Shown in pieces: positions 34,256-42,533 of a DNA stretch of 64,000 nucleotides; position 1 is the first letter of the stretch; each line of letters opens with the position of its first letter. The position numbers and the translations under genes were made by a program. The DNA lies in assembly GCA_002238785.1 (NCBI GenBank), contig MPNA01000003.1:71368-135367 (forward strand), in the 5' to 3' direction. This DNA comes from a bacterium OM1 bin76 (GTDB lineage: Bacteria; Actinomycetota; Acidimicrobiia; Spongiisociales; ZC4RG35). The notes under the pieces were generated by a model. It saw only the letters and a program-made list of their open reading frames with translations. It made no database searches and had not been told where the DNA came from.

Positions 34256-36308
34256 AGCTCGATGCCTGCCGGTATATCTCAACGAAGAATCTCTCGCTGA
34301 CGGGTTGGGGTGACGGAAGGGCGGTGAAGGAGTTGCCTAACCGATCAGCAATCTCCCGCGCTTGGTCCAAGCTCACTGGATCTTCAAAGAGCTCGGTGTT
34401 GATGAACCGGAGCGCCATGACTTTGCCGCTTTGGTCAGCTGCATCCTCCACCTGATCCTGAGAATAGATTCCCAGTCGCTGGAATCTGCCGTAGGCGGTT
34501 CGTGGTCTTTCCACAGCTACCTCCACCAGTTGAGAGAGTGCCCTGATATGGCCTTGTGCCTGACTTGGAGTTCGGCCAGAGACGTACCAGAGGATCCGTG
34601 CGGGGGAGGCAAGACCTCTGGAATTCTGAGGGGACCGGTAGTAGATGTGTTCTCGACTCAACCCGAGCCCGGTCTCGCGTCCAAACAGCGTGGCGCAGGC
34701 TAGCCGGGTATCAAACAACTGCACGGCAAAACTGGAGCGAATCGGGACCACGAACGTTTTGAGCCCCACGCCTACGACCTTGGCTGGCCAGTTCCAACGT
34801 TCATACAGGGCGGCGTCAGCTGATGTCGCTCCCTTTGCCCCGAACTCTTCGCTCCCTTCTCGGATGCCAACCCTGACGGAACACGCCCAGCCTTTTGGTT
34901 CTTGCCGAGTGAAGTCCTCATCAGCCAGTGCCTTCACCACCGCAGGGAACGGATGTGGATCGAGCACCTCGACTCTGGGAATCCGCTGGTCCGCTGCCTT
35001 TTGACGTTGCATGGAGCACAACTGACGAGCGATTGCATAGCCAAGCCGGTTGGAAGACGACACCCGTAAGACATCAACTATTAATGCAGTCTCCTCCGAG
35101 TGAGTGATAACGGAGCCAAGGTATCTACCGGATTCGTCTACTGCGACCTTCACCGTGTATCGCTGTGGATCGCCCTGGGCTCGACGGAGCACATCCGCGA
35201 GTTCGTGCCTCCGTTCAGCATCACCGTAGTTGAGGAATGCTTCAAGAAAACGTCGCTCGCTGTCCAGGGCTGCCTCTATGGTGATTCCTGTTGCATGAAG
35301 AGCGGAAGGGTTATAGCGGTCCTCGGAACCAAGACGGTCGAGTTCCACAATTAGTTGCCCTGGGCGCATTATCTCTGTACCGAACCTCTCAGAAAGCGCA
35401 ACCGCGTGCTTCAGAATATGGTCATCACGAGTGACAAAGAAGGATGCCTTACCAGAAATGGCGTACGTTAAATGATTGTGATCAGCCCTTCCTGCATATG
35501 GAACCAGGCGTGCCACCTCTTCGAATAGTGCCTCCCAGTCGGACGCCGGAACCGCCCCTTTGGATGGCAATCTCATGAACTGCGCCAGTCCTCCTCGCAT
35601 TTCATTCCGAGCTGCCGCGTCTGGTAACTGGTCCACCTCCTGATAGCTCTCGTCTGTCACGCACAGAACCACCTGTTCCGCCACCCACTCCTCCAGGAGG
35701 TTTCGACTCTCGGCCCCCTGCGCCCGGTCCGTCAACAAATCGATCACAATATTGTGATCTAGAGCCACGGCAACGCGGCCGTCATCGTGATGGTCGGGTT
35801 GATATTGAAATAGATGGTGATGACCGTGGTCATAGAATCCGATGGTCAGGGGTAATCCCTTGTACCCGCGACCTCGGCGTTCCCCAACCGGAACGAAGCC
35901 AATACGCTGCCAAAAGGCGGCGGCACCGTAGTCTCGGCGGTAGGCTACCCTGACGCCACGGTATCTTCGATGCTGGGTGCTCACTCTGTCAACCAGCAAC
36001 CGTCCCACACCCCTCCGCCGCGCCCCTGCAGCAACGCAGAGGTGAACGATCTTAACCTCATTACCGGGAAGGTCGAACATCACATAGCCAAGAATCTGGC
36101 CTTCCTGCACAGCTGCCAGCAGCGTTCCTCGATCAGCCCGCTCTCTGAATCCCTCCGTAGGCATGAATCCAAGCCTTCTCCGATTAGGCCTCCAGAGCTT
36201 CTCCACAACGGCGTCGAAGTTGCTGGTTGGATGTACAACCTCAACGATCTCTAGCGAGATTCCTCCCACGTCCTCAGGTTGCTTTGCTCCCATTCCTCCT
36301 CCCATCAA
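34245..36308 (-). CDS. Multidomain GNAT-PIN-(GNAT-like)-PUA-like fusion protein
   Basis: 687 aa with four regions. Residues about 18-158 are a GNAT acetyltransferase (VCxAAGARRRGVGRLLVDR acetyl-CoA loop, then AFWQRIGFVPVGER). Residues about 178-322 are a PIN-type nuclease domain (VALDHNIVIDLL with D184/D190, E224, D276 in RADHNHLTYA, D295/D296 in FVTRDDHIL), with all expected acidic positions. Residues about 345-480 look like a degenerate second GNAT (RYLGSVITHSEETALIVDVLRVS). Residues about 510-650 look PUA/ASCH-like (PARILWYVSG ... VMALRFINTELFEDPV). A His-rich linker joins the first two. It overlaps an ASCH gene. Codon use is more relaxed than in neighbours, suggesting transfer. Function unknown; RNA cleavage or modification is the inference. 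Confidence 0.7.
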   Translation of the reverse strand: MMGGGMGAKQPEDVGGISLEIVEVVHPTSNFDAVVEKLWRPNRRRLGFMPTEGFRERADRGTLLAAVQEGQILGYVMFDLPGNEVKIVHLCVAAGARRRGVGRLLVDRVSTQHRRYRGVRVAYRRDYGAAAFWQRIGFVPVGERRGRGYKGLPLTIGFYDHGHHHLFQYQPDHHDDGRVAVALDHNIVIDLLTDRAQGAESRNLLEEWVAEQVVLCVTDESYQEVDQLPDAAARNEMRGGLAQFMRLPSKGAVPASDWEALFEEVARLVPYAGRADHNHLTYAISGKASFFVTRDDHILKHAVALSERFGTEIMRPGQLIVELDRLGSEDRYNPSALHATGITIEAALDSERRFLEAFLNYGDAERRHELADVLRRAQGDPQRYTVKVAVDESGRYLGSVITHSEETALIVDVLRVSSSNRLGYAIARQLCSMQRQKAADQRIPRVEVLDPHPFPAVVKALADEDFTRQEPKGWACSVRVGIREGSEEFGAKGATSADAALYERWNWPAKVVGVGLKTFVVPIRSSFAVQLFDTRLACATLFGRETGLGLSREHIYYRSPQNSRGLASPARILWYVSGRTPSQAQGHIRALSQLVEVAVERPRTAYGRFQRLGIYSQDQVEDAADQSGKVMALRFINTELFEDPVSLDQAREIADRLGNSFTALPSPQPVSERFFVEIYRQASSYGR

Positions 36309-36510
36309 ATCCGTTCATAGCGATCACCGCTGCAAAGAGCGCACAAACGAGCCTCCCCTCTTCCCCCTTCCATGTGCCTCCCTTCAACTCGACTCCTTAC
36401 CCGTGTGGACATGGTAGGTCCGGGTCCAATACATTGGCGGCATTTCCATGTTATGTTCCCCTTCGTCAAAATCGTCGGACATCAGAGGCGGTCAGTTAGC
36501 TTTAGTCGCA

Positions 36511-38235
36511 TTAAGAGTCCTCCTCCGATCCCAGTGGATGAAGGTCCCGGCGGGGCATTGCCGGGGGAAGAGGATCATAGAGCCAGGATTCTGTCAGTGC
36601 TTTCGCTTTCGGTCCCCCGGTTTCCTCCACAAGGGAAAGAAACTCCGCAGTGGTGGCGTTTCCGTAACGGTGCGTGTCGTGCCAGGTTCTGGTCATATCG
36701 AAGAAGGCCTCATCTCCCAGTCTGTCCCGCAGCGCCACCAGGGTGAGGGCGCCTCGAGCGTATACGGTGTAGTTGAACAGGTCGTCCGCCGGGGGTCTCC
36801 CCGGCGGAAAGAAGTGGTTTGTCGCGACGGCGGTCGCCTGATCTGTCGAGACGCCCTCGCCAAGGAAAACCTCCCCGGAGAACAGACCGTAGTTATCGGC
36901 CACCGTCCCATCGTATTCGGCAACGCCCGCGGTCTCTTCGATCCAGAGCCACTCGGCAAGCGTGGCAAAACTCTCGTTCAACCAGATATCGCTCCAGTCA
37001 GCCACCGAAACCGAGTTGCCGAACCACTGATGCGCAAGTTCGTGGACAACCACTCTTTCCGCCGTCGCGGAGAGATCGTAGGTGGGGAGAGTCTGATGCT
37101 CCAGGGCCAACCCCACTCCTATATCGACTACCAGGGCGCCGAACGTTTCGAAGGGATAGGGTCCGAACCTCTCCGCAAAGAATCGGATCATCTCATCCTG
37201 GCGGGAAAAGGCATCGAGCAAGGACGCATCCAGGCCCTCCGGGTACCAGGTGGTGATCTCCAAGCCCAGAGTGTCGGGTTCCTCCCGGGAGATAAGCGGG
37301 CCGATGGCGAGGGGAATCAGGTACGGCGCCACCGGATGCTCCATGGACCACCTGAAGGCGGTGGTTTCCTCCCCTTCCCGCTCCTCCACCAGCCTACCTC
37401 CGGAAACAACCGTCCAGCCACTGGGAACCTCAACCTCCACCGTCACCGATGCCTTGTCCAACGGATGATCGTTGAAGGGCGCCCATGCGGCTGAACCGTC
37501 CGGTTCGTTGAGCACGAAGAAGGTCAATCCGTCGCGGGTCCGGTGACCTCCGGCCGAGAAGCCCAGGATCGACGTGTGGGGCCGGGAGGCAACCACCCCC
37601 TCATAGGACACCATCACCACCAACCGGTCTCCCTCCATCAACAACTGGGCAGGATCGATTACCAATTCCTCGGAGACCTGTTCGAAGTCCGCCGAGAAGC
37701 CGTTGACCGTGACACCATGGATCTGCATGCCGAAGAAGTCCAGGCTGAAAAGGTCCAGGTCTGCGGTGGCCACGGCCGTGATGGTGGAATCGGCCGACAT
37801 GACCTGAGTTACCGGATCGAAGCTCATCTCGATGCCGTAGCTCACCACGTCGTAGCCGGCGTTGCCGAGCAGAGGGTAAAGGGAATCTCCCAAACCGGCG
37901 CCTCCCGATTCCTGAATCCTCTCCCAAAGGGACCGAGTCGCTGCTCCGGGACGGGTGGTGGGTGTGGCAATCCCGCCGCTAGCCGCCGACGAGGTGGTGA
38001 TGTCTGCAGGGGCGTCCTGGGTGGTGGGTACCGTGGTGGTTGGGGACTCCGCCCCGGGAGCAGGGATGGTCTGGGGCGTTGCAGTTGTCGTGGTCTCACC
38101 GACAGCTTGGCTTGCTCCGGTCGGGTCGGCAGGGGACGAGGAGGTGGGAGGGAAGGCTCCTCCGGATTCGCGGTCACAAGCCGCCAGGCTCCCCGCCGCC
38201 AACGCCAGGCATACGAGCGCGAAGGCCGCTCTCAT
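36511..38235 (-). CDS. M1 family metallopeptidase, lipoprotein
   Basis: 574 aa secreted aminopeptidase-like enzyme. The signal peptide ends ALAAGSLAAC, so it is lipid-anchored. A Thr/Pro/Ala-rich linker covers about residues 25-100. The catalytic part has VVHELAHQWFGNSVSV (HExxH) with the third zinc ligand in DIWLNESFATLAEWLW, the M1 pattern. An upstream GAMEN-type motif is not clear (the corresponding place reads GALVVDIGVGLALEHQ). The start overlaps the cca stop (ATGA). It probably trims extracellular peptides. Confidence 0.88.
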   Translation of the reverse strand: MRAAFALVCLALAAGSLAACDRESGGAFPPTSSSPADPTGASQAVGETTTTATPQTIPAPGAESPTTTVPTTQDAPADITTSSAASGGIATPTTRPGAATRSLWERIQESGGAGLGDSLYPLLGNAGYDVVSYGIEMSFDPVTQVMSADSTITAVATADLDLFSLDFFGMQIHGVTVNGFSADFEQVSEELVIDPAQLLMEGDRLVVMVSYEGVVASRPHTSILGFSAGGHRTRDGLTFFVLNEPDGSAAWAPFNDHPLDKASVTVEVEVPSGWTVVSGGRLVEEREGEETTAFRWSMEHPVAPYLIPLAIGPLISREEPDTLGLEITTWYPEGLDASLLDAFSRQDEMIRFFAERFGPYPFETFGALVVDIGVGLALEHQTLPTYDLSATAERVVVHELAHQWFGNSVSVADWSDIWLNESFATLAEWLWIEETAGVAEYDGTVADNYGLFSGEVFLGEGVSTDQATAVATNHFFPPGRPPADDLFNYTVYARGALTLVALRDRLGDEAFFDMTRTWHDTHRYGNATTAEFLSLVEETGGPKAKALTESWLYDPLPPAMPRRDLHPLGSEEDS

Positions 38236-39683
38236 ACCGCAGGTGGGGGGCCGGGATCATCTCTTCCCTTCCCGATGTTCCACTGTCGTGCGGTTTCCAA
38301 CGCCTCCACGGGGGGATAGGGACCCTCCTCGATGCGGCGTTCCAACAGAATCGTCATGATCTCGCCCACTTCGGGACCGGGAGGTATACCCAGATAAGCC
38401 ATGACCTGGTGACCGTTGACCGGAGGGCGGAGCCGGTCGAGATCTTCCTGTTCCTTCAGTTCGGAGATCCGCTGTTCCAATTGGTCGATTCGACTCTGAA
38501 TGGCGCGGGCCCGACGGCAGTTGACGGTTGTGACATCGCAACGCACCAACTCGTTGAGGTCCTCCAGCAGTGGACCGGCGTCCCGGACATAGCGTCGTAC
38601 CGCCGAATCCGTCCATCCCATCTTCAGGGTGTGAGGGCGAAGATGTAGTTCCACCAACCGGGATACATCGTCTATCACGGCCCTCGGGTAGCGAAGTTCT
38701 TCAAGACGGCGGCGCGCCATTCGCGCCCCAACCACTTCATGATGGTGAAAACTCACCCCCTTGGGGCCGTAGCGTCGGGTGTCGGGCTTTCCTATGTCGT
38801 GCAGCAAGCAGGCCAATCGGAGCACAAGCCGGGGGGAAGCCTTCTCCGCCACCGCCAGGCTATGGGCAAACACGTCCTTATGACGATGATGGGGATCCTG
38901 GGCCATGTGCAAAGATGACAACTCGGGCAGGAATTGATCAGCCAGGCCCGATCTCACCAACCCACGCAGAGCTTCCGCAGGATGGGTGGCCATCAAAAGC
39001 TTGCTCAGTTCGTCCCTGATCCGCTCCGCCGACACGATGCTGATGCGGTTGGCCATCGTCTTCACCGCCTCGAGGGTCGCCTTGTCAGGCGCGAACTGCA
39101 GCGATGCCCAGAAACGGAACAGACGAAGCATGCGCAATGGGTCGTCCTCGAAGGTTCTCTCCGGGTTGGTGGGGGTTCTCAGGATTCTCCTGCCCAGATC
39201 CACCAACCCGCCGAAGGGATCCACCATCTCCGCCTGGGGAACCTTGATGGCCAGGGCGTTGACCGTGAAGTCCCTCCGCTCCAGGTCCTCTTCGATCGTG
39301 TCGGAGAAGGAGACTTCCGGATGGCGGCTGTCGCTGCGGTAAACGTCCCGTCGGAAAGTGGTTACCTCCACGGAGTGTCCGGACTTGATGCCCGCCACGG
39401 TCCCGTAGGTCTCACCTGTGGTGTATACCTTCTCCGCCCAACCGGTCAGAATCTTTTTTATCGCTTCGGGTCGGGCGTTGGTCGCAAAGTCGAATTCCCC
39501 TCCGATGCTGGGATGTTCCCTGGCCATGAAGGCATCCCGGACCGTGCCTCCCACCAGGTAGAGCAGGTAACCGTGTTTGGCAAAGCGCCGCCCCAGCCGA
39601 CCTGGAATCTGGTCGGCGTCCAACAGCCAGGTGAGTCTTTGGGGTATCACTTGATCAATTGTGGTCGGATACCGCTGCCTCAC
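38232..39683 (-). CDS. cca: CCA tRNA nucleotidyltransferase with HD domain
   Basis: 483 aa. It adds or repairs the 3' CCA end of tRNAs. The nucleotidyltransferase head is YLVGGTVRDAFM followed by EFDFATNARPEAIKK. The family signature is DLERRDFTVNALAI, with FEDDPLRMLRLFRFW and an ERIRDELSKLL neck. An HD phosphohydrolase domain follows (LRLACLLHDIGKP, SFHHHEVVGARMA), then a C-terminal helical tail. This is the usual actinobacterial architecture. It lies 15 bases after the deacetylase gene and overlaps the M1 peptidase. Confidence 0.95.
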   Translation of the reverse strand: MRQRYPTTIDQVIPQRLTWLLDADQIPGRLGRRFAKHGYLLYLVGGTVRDAFMAREHPSIGGEFDFATNARPEAIKKILTGWAEKVYTTGETYGTVAGIKSGHSVEVTTFRRDVYRSDSRHPEVSFSDTIEEDLERRDFTVNALAIKVPQAEMVDPFGGLVDLGRRILRTPTNPERTFEDDPLRMLRLFRFWASLQFAPDKATLEAVKTMANRISIVSAERIRDELSKLLMATHPAEALRGLVRSGLADQFLPELSSLHMAQDPHHRHKDVFAHSLAVAEKASPRLVLRLACLLHDIGKPDTRRYGPKGVSFHHHEVVGARMARRRLEELRYPRAVIDDVSRLVELHLRPHTLKMGWTDSAVRRYVRDAGPLLEDLNELVRCDVTTVNCRRARAIQSRIDQLEQRISELKEQEDLDRLRPPVNGHQVMAYLGIPPGPEVGEIMTILLERRIEEGPYPPVEALETARQWNIGKGRDDPGPPPAV

Positions 39684-39697
39684 CCACGGATTAATTC

Positions 39698-40708
39698 TTA
39701 CCCCGAGACCCGATGCTGAATACCCACCAGCGCGTCAAAGACGCGGTGCGCCAAAGAGGGGGAGGTAAGAGAGGGAGTCGGGCTCTGGTACGGCCTGGCA
39801 GCGGCTCCCAGCAACATGGCCTCCGTGGACCCCGCGATGGCTTCGAGGTTGTACCCCCCTTCCAAGAAGATCAGGATGCGGCTGGCCGGCACCACCTCCA
39901 ATAGTTGGGACGCCATGAAGTGATAGTCGGCCTCCGTCAGCCGCAGGCCGGCCAGGGGATCCAAGTGGTGGGCATCGAACCCACAGCTCACCAGAATCCA
40001 GTCGGGTCCGTACCTTCGCAGGCGGGGAACCACCATCTCCTCGAATAACCTCCGGTACAGATCACCCCCAGTGCCCGCCGGCAGGGCGGCGTTTATGGTG
40101 TACCCCCTGCCGGGGCCTGTGCCCACTTCATCAAGAGCCCCAGTACCTGGGTAATAGGGCCATTGATGAGCGCTGATGTAGAACACTTCCGGATCGTCAG
40201 CGAACTCGGCGTCCGTTCCGTTCCCATGATGAACATCCCAGTCCACGATGGCCACCCTCGCCCCCCCACCCTGCAGGTAACGGGCGGTGATCGCCGCGTT
40301 ATTGAACAGGCAGAAACCCATGGCCCGATCGGCAAGGGCATGATGGCCAGGGGGGCTCACCGCAAGCAGGGCGACGGCCTCGGATTCTGCCTCAAGAAGG
40401 CCTGCCGCGAAGGGCCCGGCTCCCGCAGCTCTGACCGCTGCTTCCCACGACCCGGGACCAGCAGCGGTGTCAGGGTCGAACCGGCCGCCGCCGGCTGCAA
40501 TCACATCCCGCACATGGGTGATGTGGGCGGGGGTATGGGCCAGTCCCAATAGATTGTCATCGGCCTCGGGGGCCTCAACCTCCTCGATATCCAAGCCCGA
40601 ACTGAATACCCCCTGCTCCACGGCCTCCAATCGGGCGGGCCGTTCAGGATGATGGCGTCCGGCCTGATGCCGGTAGAAGGCTGGATGCGTCAAGTAAAGG
40701 ACTCTCAT
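39698..40708 (-). CDS. Histone deacetylase family hydrolase (acetylpolyamine/acetoin-type)
   Basis: 336 aa zinc deacetylase of the HDAC/AcuC/AphA superfamily. Visible are HHPERPARLEAVEQG, VSPPGHHALADRAMGFCLFNN (active-site His pair), VAIVDWDVHHGNGTDAEF (metal Asp/His), GYTINAALPAGTGG and VSCGFDAHHLDPLAGLRLT. Bacterial members remove acetyl groups from polyamines, other small amines or proteins; the substrate here is not determined. ATG 40708 starts the homologous region; the frame is open much further upstream into the IS element, which is coincidental. First gene of the deacetylase-cca-M1 unit. Confidence 0.88.
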   Translation of the reverse strand: MRVLYLTHPAFYRHQAGRHHPERPARLEAVEQGVFSSGLDIEEVEAPEADDNLLGLAHTPAHITHVRDVIAAGGGRFDPDTAAGPGSWEAAVRAAGAGPFAAGLLEAESEAVALLAVSPPGHHALADRAMGFCLFNNAAITARYLQGGGARVAIVDWDVHHGNGTDAEFADDPEVFYISAHQWPYYPGTGALDEVGTGPGRGYTINAALPAGTGGDLYRRLFEEMVVPRLRRYGPDWILVSCGFDAHHLDPLAGLRLTEADYHFMASQLLEVVPASRILIFLEGGYNLEAIAGSTEAMLLGAAARPYQSPTPSLTSPSLAHRVFDALVGIQHRVSG

Positions 40709-40775
40709 ATTCGCTCTAGATAGTCTGGCGCGACCGCAACCTGGTTTAAATCCACTGGCAGGATATTCTCTTCTT

Positions 40776-40793
40776 CTAAGCCTCAATCCACCG
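40776..40793 (+). repeat. Left terminal inverted repeat of the IS1380-type element
   Basis: CTAAGCCTCAATCCACCG; pairs with 42430-42447 except at two positions (CA against AG). Confidence 0.75.
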
Positions 40794-40995
40794 ATTTGAC
40801 CGTCTGGGGGTGGGGTTACGCGGGCTTTTCGGTTGTTCGGGAGCGTGAGGGATGGTTTTGTGCCGGGTGTGTGAGGTTTGATGGGTGTTTGCTTGGTTTG
40901 GGGGAGTGTCAGACCGTGCAAGGGGTGTGTGGGGACGCGCTGATCCTGGGGAAGGGTCGTCTTTGTGTTGGTCTTGGCGGAAATCTGGTGGGGGG

Positions 40996-42321
40996 TCAGC
41001 AGAGTTGTGGCAGGGAGCGGATGTTTTGGAGAGCGGTCCGGTAGGCGGAAGCCCACGGCCAGTTGGTGGGCAGCCGCACTATCAGTTGTCCTGCGTGGTT
41101 GACGATTCTTCCAGGGAGGCGAAAGAGGCGGGTGCGGACGGTGTTGCCGTTGGTGAGCCTTTGGGGGGAACCCTGGCCGGTGTGGTGGTTGATCCACCGG
41201 TACAGGTTGTGAGCGATCACCGCGGCGGCCATCCACACGGCGTTGGCGAAGAACCGCCCTGATGGGCAGTGAGCCAGTCCGGTGTGATGTTTCAAATCGC
41301 GGATGCCCAGTTCCACGCGGGCGTGGTTGCGGTACGTCCGGTCGGCTTCTGTCGCAGACAGGTCGCTGTTGGTGGCGAAGGTGTGATGTCGCCAATCTTT
41401 CCACAGCGGCTGCTGCTCGGCATCGGCCAAGCGGGTGCGTCTGATTATCAGACGCACCGTGTGTTCTGTTTTGTCGATCTTGATGACGATGGTGGTTTCG
41501 GCCACTTGCGCCTCCCCGTCGGGGGTGTAGCCGATATCAACCCAATCGGTGTCGTCCAGGTGTCCTATCGCCTGTTTGACGTTGGGATATCGTGGGATAG
41601 CGATGAACCACTCCACTCCCATCTCTTCCAGCTTCTTCACCGTCTTTCGGGACCAAAAGCCTTTGTCGGCCCGTATGGTGATCGGACCGGTCGCTCCGGC
41701 CCGTCTCACCCGGTTGACCGTCTCGACCATAAAACGGGTGTTTCCCTTCTGCGAGGAGCCTTTGCGCAGGCGATGATGAACGATCTCCCCGGTGTCCGCC
41801 CGCGAGGCTATCAGCGGATGGTATCCCAACACTTGGGTGTGACCATAGCAAGCGCCTTCCTTGCTCTTGCCCGACACCTCACAGATGGTGGAGTCAACAT
41901 CGATGACCAGCGGCTGGTCGCCGGGACCGGCGCCGGGTAGGGACCACACCCGTTTCAACAAGACTCCCAGGGCCTTGTGCAACTGGCAGACATGACCCCA
42001 CGTGAACGAACGCAGAAACGTTCCCAACGTGGAAGGGGCCATCACCCGAAACGGCAGCACCCTGCGGGTTGCTCCCGACCGCAGCCGATCAGCATGATCG
42101 ATATGAGTGCCGCCGGTCAGCATCGACGCCACCAAAGACAGGACCTTGCGTCCCGGACGGGCACCGCCATCGCGTTTGCCCAGTCGCACGGTGCTATCCA
42201 AAAGCTGTTCCATACCCAGCCGTTTCATCAACGAACCCGCCACCAACAGCCCCGCATCCGCCACCAACGACCCCTCATCGAACCTCACATCCAACCGGTC
42301 AATATCAGGTATCCTGTTCAC
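40996..42321 (-). CDS. IS1380 family transposase
   Basis: 441 aa DDE transposase, full length. The first catalytic Asp is in LVIDVDSTICEVSGKSKEGA, the second in GPITIRADKGFWSRKTV, and the C-terminal Glu region includes YRNHARVELGIRDLKHHTGL, with the Tyr-x2-Arg-x3-Glu spacing of the family. The N-terminus carries RSGATRRVLPFRVMAPSTLG, typical of IS1380. The frame has no disruptions, so it may be active. Confidence 0.92.
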   Translation of the reverse strand: MNRIPDIDRLDVRFDEGSLVADAGLLVAGSLMKRLGMEQLLDSTVRLGKRDGGARPGRKVLSLVASMLTGGTHIDHADRLRSGATRRVLPFRVMAPSTLGTFLRSFTWGHVCQLHKALGVLLKRVWSLPGAGPGDQPLVIDVDSTICEVSGKSKEGACYGHTQVLGYHPLIASRADTGEIVHHRLRKGSSQKGNTRFMVETVNRVRRAGATGPITIRADKGFWSRKTVKKLEEMGVEWFIAIPRYPNVKQAIGHLDDTDWVDIGYTPDGEAQVAETTIVIKIDKTEHTVRLIIRRTRLADAEQQPLWKDWRHHTFATNSDLSATEADRTYRNHARVELGIRDLKHHTGLAHCPSGRFFANAVWMAAAVIAHNLYRWINHHTGQGSPQRLTNGNTVRTRLFRLPGRIVNHAGQLIVRLPTNWPWASAYRTALQNIRSLPQLC

Positions 42322-42429
42322 AAGAAGTGCCTCCTCTGCTTGGGTGACAGCCGTTCTTACATAACAGCTATTCTCCCAGGTCAGAGAGGCACTTCACCGC
42401 ATTTCACCCCCACCCACCCCACAAACCAC

Positions 42430-42447
42430 CGGTGGATCTAGGCTTAG
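42430..42447 (-). repeat. Right terminal inverted repeat of the IS1380-type element
   Basis: CGGTGGATCTAGGCTTAG; reverse complement of the left repeat except at two positions. Confidence 0.75.
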
Positions 42448-42529
42448 CGCCATCCACAAGTTGGTCAACCGCCGCCAGCGCCTCCTTTTGGTCCAGCGGA
42501 CCGGCGGGGCGATGGGGTTGGAAGGTCAC
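42448..42529 (-). pseudogene. Possible 5' fragment of a gene cut by the IS element
   Basis: From GTG 42529 leftwards the minus strand reads 27 protein-like codons, MTFQPHRPAG then PLDQKEALAAVDQLVDG, in ordinary host codon use and predicted to be helical, ending exactly at the IS repeat. No continuation is recognisable on the other side of the element. It may be a gene truncated by the insertion or by a later deletion; chance coding appearance cannot be ruled out. Confidence 0.25.
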
Positions 42530-42533
42530 TCAC

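Larger units (their letters stand above)
40776..42447 (-). mobile_element. IS1380-family insertion sequence, apparently complete
   Basis: A 1672-bp element with one intact transposase gene. Imperfect 18-bp terminal inverted repeats (16 of 18 matching) lie at CTAAGCCTCAATCCACCG (40776-40793) and, inverted, at 42430-42447. No direct target duplication is evident at the two junctions (TCTT on the left, CGCC on the right). The left arm (40794-40995) is G/T-rich on the + strand and holds no gene. Intact ends and transposase suggest a relatively recent arrival. Confidence 0.85.

Noticed and set aside
40709-41404. N-terminal extension of the deacetylase frame as a 568-residue protein
   Set aside because: It crosses the IS inverted repeat and is antisense-frame sequence within the transposase region; homology begins at ATG 40708.
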